NCBI RefSeq assembly: GCF_019799925.1
Contig: NZ_JABGCG010000004.1
Coordinates: forward strand, 186,001-250,000
Source of the DNA: Blastococcus sp. CPCC 205250
GTDB lineage: Bacteria > Actinomycetota > Actinomycetes > Mycobacteriales > Geodermatophilaceae
Reading direction: 5' to 3'
DNA: 64,000 bases
The notes under the pieces were generated by a model. That model did no database searches, was not told where the DNA came from, and saw nothing but the letters and a program-made list of their open reading frames with translations. Of the stretch, positions 14,530 through 22,415 are shown one piece after another. How positions within the stretch are numbered: position 1 is the stretch's first letter; every line of letters begins with the position of its first letter. The translations under genes were made by a program, and so were the position numbers.

Positions 14530-15972
14530 TCAGCCGGCCGGGACGGACGACGGGCCGTAGATGGCGGTGGCCTGCGCCGCGGCCAGCCGGGCGTCCTCCT
14601 CCCGGACGACGGACAGCTGGGTCTCCTCCGGCGGCAGGATGCTCTGGAACAGCCAGTCCGCGCCCACCCGCACCCGGTTGGCCGTCGCGGGCAGCACCAG
14701 CAGGTGGTAGCCGCGGGTCACGAGCTTGGCCACCGGACCGGTGAGCCGGATGCCCAGGGGCCGGGCGACGGCGTCCAGGCCCCCGAGGTCGGCGACCAGG
14801 CCGAGGTCGCGGTGCCGGTAGGGGCGGGCCGTGCCGTGGCCGAGGGCGGCGGCGATGTTGCGGCCGACCGCGGTCCCCTGCCGCTGGGCGTGCTGCGCGG
14901 TGGGCTGCGTGTCCGGCCGCACCCCGTCGTCGTCCGGGTCGGCGGCGAGGTCCGGGACCGCGGCGGCGTCGCCGGCCGCCCACAGCCCCTCGACGTCCGG
15001 GACCGACAGGTCGGTGCGGGTCACCAGGCGGCCGCGCCGGGTCGGCAGGCCCAGACCCGCGACGAGGGGGCTCGCCGCGACCCCGGCGCCCCAGAGGAGG
15101 GTGCGGGTACCGATGGTGGTGCCGTCGGTGAGCACGACAGCGGCGTCGTCGGCGGAGGCGACGCTGGTCTCCAGGCGGACGTCCACCCCGCGGGCGCGCA
15201 GCACCCCCAGCGCGTGGTCGCCCAGCTGAGGGCCGAGCTCGGGCAGCACGGCCGGCGCGACGTCCACGAGCACCCACCGCACGTCGCTGGCGCGGGTCCG
15301 GTCCCACCGGCGCTCGATGCGGGTCAGCCACCGCTGGGCCTGGGCCACGAACTCCGTGCCGGTGTAGCCGGCGCCGACGGCGACCACGGTCAGCATCTCC
15401 GCCCGGGCCGCCCGTCCCTCCTCGGTGTCGGGCTGGGCGTCGGCCAGGTCCAGCTGCTCGAGCAGGTGGTCGCGCAGGTAGACGGCCTCGACCAGCGTCT
15501 TGAGGCCGCGGGCGTGCTCGGGCACCCCGGGGATCTCGAACTGGCGCGTGATGGAGCCCGGGGTGAGCACCAGGTGGTCCCACGCGAGCTCCTGCGTCAC
15601 CTGCCCGCGCCGGACCGAGACGGTGCGGGCGGCCGGGTCGACGCCGGTCACCCGGCCGAGGACCAGCCGCACCCGGCGCAGCCTGCGGCGCAGCGACACC
15701 GCGATGTGCCGGGCCTCGACGACGCCGGTGGCCACCTCCGGCAGCAGCGGGCTGTACAGCAGGTAGTCGTCGGGGGTCACCAGGACGAGCTCGGCGCTGC
15801 CCGGCGGGAGGCGGCGCTGCAGGTACCGCAGGGCGTTGAAGCCCGCGAACCCGCCACCGACCACCACCACCCGCGCCGGGCGCCCGGTCACCGTCGGGTC
15901 CGGCTGCGCGGACCTCCGTCGCGACGTCAGTGACCGCAGGGCAGGACGGCGGCGGAGCGGCGTGCCGGTCAT
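14530..15972 (-). CDS. Type II NADH dehydrogenase-like FAD oxidoreductase
   Basis: A 480-residue two-dinucleotide-binding-domain flavoprotein. The FAD site is VVVVGGGFAGFNALRYL (residues about 34-50), the NAD site is TVVAVGAGYTGTEFVAQ (near 195-210), and a C-terminal FAD-contact motif is GLWAAGDAAAVP. The order and spacing fit NDH-2 enzymes, which pass electrons from NADH to quinone at the membrane without pumping protons. A C-terminal hydrophobic segment (GYHLLVLPATANRV) could anchor it. The N-terminal 30 residues are basic and disordered. It leads an operon with a DHA2 exporter. A general pyridine-nucleotide oxidoreductase is an alternative. Confidence 0.87.
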   Translation of the reverse strand: MTGTPLRRRPALRSLTSRRRSAQPDPTVTGRPARVVVVGGGFAGFNALRYLQRRLPPGSAELVLVTPDDYLLYSPLLPEVATGVVEARHIAVSLRRRLRRVRLVLGRVTGVDPAARTVSVRRGQVTQELAWDHLVLTPGSITRQFEIPGVPEHARGLKTLVEAVYLRDHLLEQLDLADAQPDTEEGRAARAEMLTVVAVGAGYTGTEFVAQAQRWLTRIERRWDRTRASDVRWVLVDVAPAVLPELGPQLGDHALGVLRARGVDVRLETSVASADDAAVVLTDGTTIGTRTLLWGAGVAASPLVAGLGLPTRRGRLVTRTDLSVPDVEGLWAAGDAAAVPDLAADPDDDGVRPDTQPTAQHAQRQGTAVGRNIAAALGHGTARPYRHRDLGLVADLGGLDAVARPLGIRLTGPVAKLVTRGYHLLVLPATANRVRVGADWLFQSILPPEETQLSVVREEDARLAAAQATAIYGPSSVPAG

Positions 15973-16139
15973 GCCCGGATGCTTCCACGCGCGGGGCCGT
16001 CCCCGACATCCCCCGCTCCCCGGCGACCGGCCGGCACAGCGGGGAGGGCGGGTCGGTTCGGCTCGAGCACCATCGGGTAGCGCGCCATCGTTCGCCGGGA
16101 CCGCCGGCGGCGCACCGACGCGCGAGGAGACCGAACGCG

Positions 16140-16388
16140 ATGAGCATGACCAACGCCGACGCTGCCACCGGGGCCCGGGACATCAAGAGCCACGAGACCA
16201 CGAGCTTCGCCGACCTCGGCAAGGAGATGTGGTCCTACCTGACCGGCAAGGGCGCCGCGATCAACTACGAGTTCGTCGACATGACCGTCGAGGTGCCGCG
16301 CGAGACCGGGTCCGACGCGCCCCGCGCCGTGTGGCGGCTCAACGGCACGCTGCGGATCACGACCGCCGAGAACGCCAGCCGGGGATGA
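16140..16388 (+). CDS. Conserved small protein of unknown function
   Basis: An 82-residue protein starting at ATG 16140 after a GAGGAG site. I do not recognise a named family. The middle is acidic and amphipathic: TSFADLGKEMWSYLTGKG, AAINYEFVDMTVEVPRETG, then AVWRLNGTLRIT. No signal peptide, cysteine or membrane segment is present. The even hydrophobic spacing suggests a small beta-sandwich domain, but this is a guess. It overlaps the next gene by an ATGA and so is co-translated with a protein that has a C-terminal membrane anchor. Confidence 0.72.
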   Translation: MSMTNADAATGARDIKSHETTSFADLGKEMWSYLTGKGAAINYEFVDMTVEVPRETGSDAPRAVWRLNGTLRITTAENASRG

Positions 16389-16816
16389 CCGAGCCGCGCG
16401 CCCCGCTGCACCTGACCGGCGAGCTGTCGCTGGAGGTGGACGGGACGGGCGTCCAGGTGCACGCCGAGGGCGCGGACCTGCGGATCGTCGCCGAGGACGT
16501 CGGCACCTTCGTGGCCCGGGTACGGGAGGCGGCGACCGCACGGTCGGGGATCGCACCCGGGCGGCGGGACCTCGGCGGCCTCGCCGAGACGCTGGCCGGG
16601 CACGGCATCACCGCGCACCTGCAGTCCCCCACGCGCACCGTGGCCGTCGCCGGTGCCGGCGTCGACTCGCCGGCCGGGGGACTGCTGCTGGGCACCCGCC
16701 TGGTCCGTCCCGGCGCCGCCGCCGTCGTGATCGCCGCCCGGCGCGGCCGGTCGCTGCTCGCGGCGGGCACCGCCGCGGTGGTGCTGGCGACCGTGCTGGC
16801 CCGCCGGCGCCGCTGA
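16385..16816 (+). CDS. Unknown protein with C-terminal membrane anchor
   Basis: A 143-residue protein starting at the ATG inside the upstream stop. The first 100 residues are polar (LHLTGELSLEVDGTGVQVHA, ETLAGHGITAHLQSP) and resemble a small sensor or scaffold domain. The end is a single hydrophobic helix (SLLAAGTAAVVLATVLA) followed by RRRR, a tail-anchored arrangement with the N-terminal domain in the cytoplasm. No family is recognised. Coupling to the 82-residue gene suggests they act together. Confidence 0.7.
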   Translation: MTEPRAPLHLTGELSLEVDGTGVQVHAEGADLRIVAEDVGTFVARVREAATARSGIAPGRRDLGGLAETLAGHGITAHLQSPTRTVAVAGAGVDSPAGGLLLGTRLVRPGAAAVVIAARRGRSLLAAGTAAVVLATVLARRRR

Positions 16817-16822
16817 CCGGGG

Positions 16823-16849
16823 GCGGGCGCGGCCGGCCGCCGCGCCCGC
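16823..16849. terminator. Bidirectional hairpin terminator
   Basis: A perfect 10-base-pair stem (16823-16832 with 16840-16849) around a seven-base loop, between the convergent anchored-protein and CPBP genes. Confidence 0.75.
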
Positions 16850-16853
16850 TCCC

Positions 16854-17609
16854 TCACGGCGACAGGGGCGAGCGCTCCACCGCGAGCCGGTCGGCGAACA
16901 GCGGCGGCAGGTAGCGCAGCATCAGGGCCGACCACACCACGTGCGTGATCATCGGCGCCTGGATGCCGCCGGTGATCCGGCGCTGGACCGCGAACAGCAG
17001 GCCCATCGGGACGCTCGCCAGCACCAGCGCCGGGTTGCGCGTCGCGACGGTGGCCAGCGCGTAGACCGAGGTCGACACGAGCACCGGCCGGTCCGCGCCC
17101 GCCGCCGCGTAGAGCGCGCCGCGGAAGAACACCTCCTCGGCCATGCCGTTGGCCAGCGTGGTCGTGAGCACGAGCGGAGCCGACCCCTGGTCGGCGTAGC
17201 TGAGCACCGAGCCGATCGCCTGCTCCAGCACCGGGATCCGCCGGGCCACGAGCGCCGCGGCGTAGAAGGCCCCGAAGATGCCGATCCCGGAGACGACCGG
17301 CGTGACCACCGGCCGGCGCAGCCGGTCCCCGGGGCCGAACATGCGCCCCAGGTGCAGCGGCCCGGACGCCAGTCCGCCGGCCACCCAGGTGGCGGCGACC
17401 CCCAGCGTCAGCCCGTAGAACCGCGGGGAGCCCGGCGGCGTCGACAGCGACACCCCCAGCAGCGAGGCACCGGTCACCGCGACGACGCCGGTCACCCGGC
17501 GGCGGCGCCGGAAGGCCGCGTCGCTCTCCCGGTGGTCCCGCGGGACGCTGCGCAGCAGCGGCGCGACCGCCCGCTCCAGCCTGCGGCGCACCGCCGTGCG
17601 GCGGGTCAC
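16854..17609 (-). CDS. CPBP-family intramembrane metalloprotease
   Basis: A 251-residue membrane protein. The CPBP/CAAX-protease motif is complete: GMAEEVFFRGALYA (EExxxR) in the middle and a histidine-bearing helix APMITHVVWSALML near the end. About six membrane helices are visible. Family members cleave or process membrane substrates such as prenylated peptides, and some confer bacteriocin immunity; the substrate here is unknown. GTG 17609 overlaps the stop of the SDR gene by four bases, so both are one operon. Confidence 0.88.
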   Translation of the reverse strand: MTRRTAVRRRLERAVAPLLRSVPRDHRESDAAFRRRRRVTGVVAVTGASLLGVSLSTPPGSPRFYGLTLGVAATWVAGGLASGPLHLGRMFGPGDRLRRPVVTPVVSGIGIFGAFYAAALVARRIPVLEQAIGSVLSYADQGSAPLVLTTTLANGMAEEVFFRGALYAAAGADRPVLVSTSVYALATVATRNPALVLASVPMGLLFAVQRRITGGIQAPMITHVVWSALMLRYLPPLFADRLAVERSPLSP

Positions 17610-18547
17610 CGCCGCGCTCCCCGGCTCAGCCACCCGCCGCGCTTCTGCCCGATCTCCTGGCGGCGTTCCCGCGCCCGCTCGACGAGGGCGGCCATCACCA
17701 TCTCGTCGTAGTCCACGGGGTCGAAGGGGACGACCGAGCGGATGCCGTCGTCGGTGACGACGACCTCGACGGCCATCGAGTCGATGAGCGAGCGGCCGGT
17801 GGCGACGTCGACGTCGGTGACCAGGGCCAGCCAGCGCGAGGACAGCTGCGGGCTGAGCAGCGGCACGGGGACGACGAACAGGTGGCGGTTCTGGATGTCG
17901 GCGACCCGGGTGAGCATCTGCAGGTAGGTGAGCACCTCCGGGCCACCCACCTCGAACACCCGCCCCGCCGCCTCCGGCGCGTCCAGGACGCCGACCAGGT
18001 ACCGGACGACGTCGGCGACCGCGATCGGCTGGGTGCGGGTGTGCACCCACCGGGGGGTGACCATCGCGGGGAGGTGGGCCACGAGCTGGCGGGTCATCTC
18101 CCACGACACCCCGCCGTGGCCGACCACGATGCCGGCCCGCAGGACCGTGACCGGCACGCCGGTCTCCCCCAGCAGCCGCTCGACCTCCCGGCGGCTGCGC
18201 AGGTGCCGCGACAGCTGGTCGCCGTCGCGGCCCAGGCCGCCGAGGTAGACGATCCGCGCGACCCCGGCTGCGGCGGCGGCCCGGGCGAACGCCCGTGCCG
18301 CGTCGGCGTCCTTGCGCTCGAAGTCCGCGTCGCCGAGGGAGTGCACGAGGTAGTAGGCGGCCTCGCAGCCCTCCAGCGCCGTGCGCAGCGACTCCTCGTC
18401 CCCGACGTCGCCGGGGACCGGGGTGCCGGCTCCGCCGTAGCCCTCGGGCCGCCGGGTCATGGCCCGGACGCCGTGGCCGGCCTCGTCGAGGGCGGTGGCC
18501 AGCCGGCTGCCCACGAAACCCGACGCGCCGGTGACCAGGATCCTCAC
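17606..18547 (-). CDS. NAD(P)-binding SDR (NmrA/YbjT-like) protein
   Basis: A 313-residue atypical SDR. The Rossmann motif RILVTGASGFVGSRLATAL begins at residue 2, followed by DVGDEESLRTALEGCEAAYYLVHSL and IVYLGGLGRDGDQLS. These features fit the NAD(P)H-binding YbjT/DUF2867-like group found in actinobacteria. It would bind NADP(H) and may reduce or sense a small compound. GTG 18547 gives the motif at the very N-terminus, as usual. It is translationally coupled to the CPBP protease. Confidence 0.86.
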   Translation of the reverse strand: MRILVTGASGFVGSRLATALDEAGHGVRAMTRRPEGYGGAGTPVPGDVGDEESLRTALEGCEAAYYLVHSLGDADFERKDADAARAFARAAAAAGVARIVYLGGLGRDGDQLSRHLRSRREVERLLGETGVPVTVLRAGIVVGHGGVSWEMTRQLVAHLPAMVTPRWVHTRTQPIAVADVVRYLVGVLDAPEAAGRVFEVGGPEVLTYLQMLTRVADIQNRHLFVVPVPLLSPQLSSRWLALVTDVDVATGRSLIDSMAVEVVVTDDGIRSVVPFDPVDYDEMVMAALVERARERRQEIGQKRGGWLSRGARR

Positions 18548-18647
18548 CGGCCCAGGGTCACCCGCGCAGGCGGCGGGCGCGACTCGTCCGCCGGGTGCGG
18601 CGGTGCGACCTCGGGGCCCCGCAGTCGGGCGACGGCGCAGCGGGCGG

Positions 18648-19340
18648 TCAGTCCTGCAGCCGCGGGTCCTCGGTCGGGTCGGCGTACATCCGCGGGCAGC
18701 GGTGGCCGACCGCCTCGGGGCGCAGCTCGTAGTGCCACGGTTCGTTGCCGTACACCTGGCACAGGCCGTACGCGGCGCCGTGCCCGGACAGCCACTCCCG
18801 GGCCGCGGCGGGCCCGATGTCGACCGCGTCCCCCGAGACGTGGGCCGACGTGTCCGCCGAGGCCACCCACCGCGCGGCCTCCTCCTCGGATCCGTGCTCG
18901 GCGACCGCCTCGCGCAGCAGCTGGTCCTGGTAGGCGCGCGACCGCCAGCCGCTGGCGACGGTGAACGTGACGCCGTCGTCCGCCGCGTCGGCCGCCGCCT
19001 CGCGCAACGCGTCCAGGAGCGCCGCATCCAGGCCGGCCACCCCCGGGAGGTGGTCGTCGGCCGGCGTCGTCCCCTCGGGGAGGATCCCGTCGGCCTCCCC
19101 CACCGCGGCCCCCTCCTCGCGGGGCAGCACGCCGGGAGGGGCCGGCGCCGCCGGCGACTCGACCACCGGCGACCCGCCCCAGGGCGACCCGTCCGCCGGG
19201 GAGCCGGACGCCGACCACGGGTTCCCCAGCAGCCGGTCGCCCACGGCGGCGGCGGTGACCGCGACGATCGCCAGCAGGGCGGCGGACAGCAGCACGGCTG
19301 CCCACCGGGTCTTGGTCCGTGCCGATCCCCTCGTCCTCAT
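18648..19340 (-). CDS. D-alanyl-D-alanine carboxypeptidase, VanY/M15 family
   Basis: A 230-residue secreted or membrane-anchored M15 peptidase. An N-terminal helix (WAAVLLSAALLAIVAVTAAAV) is an uncleaved anchor or signal. After a Pro/Gly linker, the catalytic domain shows SGWRSRAYQDQLL, the zinc motif SAHVSGDAVDI (S-x-H-x-x-G-x-A-x-D) and the second zinc/catalytic site GNEPWHYEL. It trims the terminal D-Ala from peptidoglycan stem peptides in the periplasm. ATG 19340 is chosen because it places the basic tail MRTRGSARTKTR just before the helix. It is divergent from the sugar porter. Confidence 0.9.
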   Translation of the reverse strand: MRTRGSARTKTRWAAVLLSAALLAIVAVTAAAVGDRLLGNPWSASGSPADGSPWGGSPVVESPAAPAPPGVLPREEGAAVGEADGILPEGTTPADDHLPGVAGLDAALLDALREAAADAADDGVTFTVASGWRSRAYQDQLLREAVAEHGSEEEAARWVASADTSAHVSGDAVDIGPAAAREWLSGHGAAYGLCQVYGNEPWHYELRPEAVGHRCPRMYADPTEDPRLQD

Positions 19341-19491
19341 GCCCCGAGCCAAGGCGCCGGGGTGTTGCCGGAGCGTTCGCGTCTCCGCATACACGGGTGA
19401 CATCCCCCGACCGCCGCGGCCGGCGGGCGGGGTCCTGCCGGCGGCCTTACGGTGGCGGGCGCCGCGCGACCACCCCGACGGAGGAGTTCCG

Positions 19492-20937
19492 ATCACCACG
19501 TCCGAGGGCCCGTCCCCCACCTCCTCCGGCACCGCCGGGACCGACGCGGAGCCCGACGACGGCGGTGGCCTGACCAGCGCCGTCGTGGTCGTGGCCCTGG
19601 TGTCGGCCATCTCGGGCCTGCTCTACGGCTACGACACCGGGATCATCTCGGGCGCGCTGCTGCAGATCAGCGACGAGTTCGGGATCGGCAGCGGCTGGGA
19701 GCAGGTGATCGCGGCCTCCATCCTGGCCGGCGCGGTGATCGGCGCACTCGTCTGCAGCCGGCTCAGCGAGCGGCTCGGCCGGCGCACGACGCTGCTGATC
19801 GTCGCCGCGGTCTTCGTCGTCGGCTCGCTCGGCGCCTCGCTGGCGCCGAACCCGGAGCTGCTGTCGGCGGCGCGGGTCGTGCTCGGCTTCGCCGTCGGCG
19901 GCGCCACGCAGACCGCCCCGGTGTACGTGGCGGAGCTGTCGCCGACGAGGTACCGCGGCCGCCTGGTGCTGTTCTTCCAGATCGCCATCGGCGTCGGCAT
20001 CCTCGTCGCGACCATCGTCGGGGCGACCGAGAGCGTCGACTGGCGGGTGGCGATCGGCGCGGCCGTGGTGCCCAGCGCGCTGATGCTCGGGCTGATGCTG
20101 CGCCTGCCCGACAGCCCGCGCTGGCTGGTCAAGGCCGGTCAGGACGAGCGGGCGCGGGAGGCCCTCGAGCGGGTCCGCCCGCACGGCGCCGACGTGTCCG
20201 GCGAGCTGCACGACATCGACGAGCTGGTCGAGGCCGAGCGCACGGCCGACACCCGCGGGTGGCGGGGGCTGCGCGCGGCCTGGGTGCGCCCGGCGCTGGT
20301 CGTCGGCTGCGGCCTGGCGGTGTTCACCCAGCTGTCGGGCATCGAGATGATCGTCTACTACTCGCCGACGATCCTGACCGACAACGGCTTCTCCGACTCC
20401 GCGGCACTGCGGGTGTCGGTGGCGCTGGGCGCGACCTACCTGGTCACCCAGCTGATCGGGCTGGCGGTCATCGACCGGATCGGACGGCGGCGCCTGACCC
20501 TGCTCACCCTGCCGGGGGCCGCGCTCGCCCTCGTGGTGCTGGGCACCTTCTTCGTCACCGGCAACGACGGCGAGGCGCAGGTGCCCTACATCATCGCCAC
20601 GCTGATCGCCTTCATGGCCTTCACCGCCGGCGGCATCCAGCTCATGGGCTGGCTGACCGGCTCGGAGATCTACCCGCTGGCCACCCGCGAGGCCGGCGCC
20701 GCCGCCCAGTCCGCGTCGCTGTGGGGCACGAACCTGCTCATCACGCTGACGCTGCTGAGCATCATCGACACGATCGGCACCGGTCAGACCTTCTGGCTGT
20801 ACGCCGCGTTCAACATCGCCGGGTTCGTCTTCCTCTACCGGCGGATGCCCGAGCTCACCGGCCGGAGCCTGGAGCAGATCGAGAACCGCCTGTCGGAGGG
20901 GCGCTTCCGGCCGGCCGACTTCGCCGAGGCCCGGTAG
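19492..20937 (+). CDS. Sugar porter (MFS), apparent ATC start
   Basis: A 481-residue, 12-helix transporter of the sugar-porter family: SGLLYGYDTGIISGALL, RLSERLGRRTTLLI, the SPTRYRGRL and LPDSPRWLVKAGQDERA signatures and the C-terminal PELTGRSLEQIE motif. It should import a hexose, pentose or polyol, usually by proton symport. No ATG, GTG or TTG lies between a strong GGAGGAG and the conserved region. At ideal spacing is ATC (19492), giving an N-terminus of ITTSEGPSP. The first canonical codon, GTG 19585, would cut into the first helix and has no ribosome-binding site. A sequencing error (ATG read as ATC) is possible. Confidence 0.88.
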   Translation: MTTSEGPSPTSSGTAGTDAEPDDGGGLTSAVVVVALVSAISGLLYGYDTGIISGALLQISDEFGIGSGWEQVIAASILAGAVIGALVCSRLSERLGRRTTLLIVAAVFVVGSLGASLAPNPELLSAARVVLGFAVGGATQTAPVYVAELSPTRYRGRLVLFFQIAIGVGILVATIVGATESVDWRVAIGAAVVPSALMLGLMLRLPDSPRWLVKAGQDERAREALERVRPHGADVSGELHDIDELVEAERTADTRGWRGLRAAWVRPALVVGCGLAVFTQLSGIEMIVYYSPTILTDNGFSDSAALRVSVALGATYLVTQLIGLAVIDRIGRRRLTLLTLPGAALALVVLGTFFVTGNDGEAQVPYIIATLIAFMAFTAGGIQLMGWLTGSEIYPLATREAGAAAQSASLWGTNLLITLTLLSIIDTIGTGQTFWLYAAFNIAGFVFLYRRMPELTGRSLEQIENRLSEGRFRPADFAEAR

Positions 20938-21012
20938 CCCGGGGGCGCCCCGCCCGCGGCCACCGGACCCGGGAGCCCCGGACGCGGGGCACATGACGAT
21001 CCCGTGACGAGC

Positions 21013-21039
21013 GGTTTCCGCCCTCCCCGAGGCCGGTAC
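21013..21039 (+). promoter_or_regulatory. Candidate SigB-type stress promoter
   Basis: GGTTT (21013-21017) and CGGTAC (21034-21039) are separated by 16 bases, resembling the actinobacterial SigB/SigF consensus GTTT-N14-16-GGGTA. The start would fall at about 21045, the ATG itself, giving a leaderless mRNA. GlsB/YeaQ proteins are stress-induced elsewhere, which fits. Confidence 0.4.
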
Positions 21040-21044
21040 CCGGC

Positions 21045-21320
21045 ATGGTCATGATCGGTTTCCTCGTCGCAGGCCTCGTCATCGGCGCGCTCGCGCGCCT
21101 CGTCACGCCCGGCCGCCAGCACCTCGGCATCCTGGCCACCCTGCTCCTCGGCCTCGCCGGCTCCGTCATCGGCGGCACGATCGCCAACCTCCTCGGCACC
21201 GGGGACGTGTTCGAGCTCAACGTGCTCGGCTTCGTCGTCGCGGTGATCGCCGCGGTGCTGCTCATCGGCGTCGCCGAGGGTCTGGCCGGCTCCCGCTCCC
21301 GCTCGCGGGCCGTGCGCTGA
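21045..21320 (+). CDS. GlsB/YeaQ/YmgE family membrane protein
   Basis: A 91-residue protein with three hydrophobic helices and the family's glycine-rich pattern: FLVAGLVIGALARLVTPGRQ, LGILATLLLGLAGSVIGGTIANLL, and VLGFVVAVIAAVLLIGVAEG (quoted in parts). These transglycosylase-associated proteins sit in the inner membrane and are induced by acid, osmotic or envelope stress. Their activity is unknown. It may begin at the second ATG, 21051. It is monocistronic with a clear hairpin downstream. Confidence 0.9.
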   Translation: MVMIGFLVAGLVIGALARLVTPGRQHLGILATLLLGLAGSVIGGTIANLLGTGDVFELNVLGFVVAVIAAVLLIGVAEGLAGSRSRSRAVR

Positions 21321-21350
21321 CCCTGCGCTGAGCGCCCTCCCGTCCCACCC

Positions 21351-21380
21351 GCGGCCGGGCCTTCTCCGGGGCCCGGCCGC
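21351..21380. terminator. Bidirectional hairpin terminator
   Basis: An 11-base-pair perfect stem (21351-21361 with 21370-21380) and eight-base loop between the convergent GlsB-type and CorC-type genes. Confidence 0.85.
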
Positions 21381-21398
21381 CGTCGTGTCCGGAGCCGG

Positions 21399-22415
21399 TC
21401 AGGCCACGTCGGCCGGCTGCGGGAAGAGCCGGCGCAGCACGTCGGCGAGGGTGACGACCCCGGCCACGGCACCGGCGTCGACGACCAGCGCCAGGTGGGT
21501 GCGCGTCTCGCGCATGGTGCTGAGCGCGGCGTACACCAGGGTGCCGGCGTCCAGGGTGGACACCGGCCGGGCCCACGGGGCGACCGGCACGTCGTCCGGG
21601 GCGGTGAGGGTGTCCCGGACGTGCACCACCGAGGTGATCCGCCCGCCGCTGCCCAGCAGGATGCGCAGGTGCCCCGTGCGCCGCGGGGCCTCGCGGACGT
21701 CCCCGGCGGTGGCGTCGGGGGCCACCAGGGCCAGCGGCGCGGCCGGGTCGACCAGCTCCCGCAGGGTCAGCCGCTCCAGTTCCAGGGCCCGGGAGATCTG
21801 CTCGGAGAAGCGGGCGTCCAGCGCGCCGACGTCGGCCGAGTGCGCGACCAGGTGGCGCAGCGCGTCGGGGCTGTGCCCGACCGCCACCTCGTCCGCCGGC
21901 TCCACGCCGACCCGCCGGACCAGGGAGTTGGCCGCGGAGTTGAGCAGCCGCAGCAGCGGCCGGAACAGGGCCAGGAAGCCGCGCATGGGCAGCGCCAGCA
22001 GGGTGGCCGACCGCTCGGGGTGGGCGATCGCCCACGACTTGGGCGCCATCTCGCCGACCACCAGGTGGACGAAGGTGACCACGAGCAGCGCCAGGACGAA
22101 GCCGGCGACGTCGGCGGCGGTCAGCGGCAGCCCCCACGACTCGAACAGCGGGGTGAGCCAGTGGTGCACCGCGGGCTTGCTGACCGCGCCCAGCGCGAGG
22201 GTGGCGGCGGTGATCCCCAGCTGCGAGCCGGCCAGCAGCAGGGTGAGCTCGGCGGAGTTGCGCAGCGCCGCGCGCGCCGACCGGCTGTCCGGCGCGGCCT
22301 CCTCCAGCCGGTGCCGCTTGGCGGCCAGCGCGGCGAACTCCACCGCGACGAAGAACGCCGACAGCGCGACGATGACGACGGTGGCCGCGACGACCACGCG
22401 GGGGTCCTCGCTCAT
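21399..22415 (-). CDS. DUF21/CBS membrane protein (CorC/HlyC family), short form
   Basis: A 338-residue protein. The N-terminal DUF21 (CNNM) membrane domain has three to four helices, FFVAVEFAALAAKRHRLEEA and VVGEMAPKSWAIAHPE. The C-terminal part is a CBS pair (LRELVDPAAPLALVAPDAT, ALSTMRETRTHLALVVDAGA). The transporter-associated HlyC/CorC C-terminal domain is absent, unlike its upstream partner. Such proteins are linked to magnesium and cobalt efflux; the CBS pair usually binds adenine nucleotides. Its ATG overlaps the stop of the longer paralogue, so the two may form a heteromeric transporter. Confidence 0.87.
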   Translation of the reverse strand: MSEDPRVVVAATVVIVALSAFFVAVEFAALAAKRHRLEEAAPDSRSARAALRNSAELTLLLAGSQLGITAATLALGAVSKPAVHHWLTPLFESWGLPLTAADVAGFVLALLVVTFVHLVVGEMAPKSWAIAHPERSATLLALPMRGFLALFRPLLRLLNSAANSLVRRVGVEPADEVAVGHSPDALRHLVAHSADVGALDARFSEQISRALELERLTLRELVDPAAPLALVAPDATAGDVREAPRRTGHLRILLGSGGRITSVVHVRDTLTAPDDVPVAPWARPVSTLDAGTLVYAALSTMRETRTHLALVVDAGAVAGVVTLADVLRRLFPQPADVA

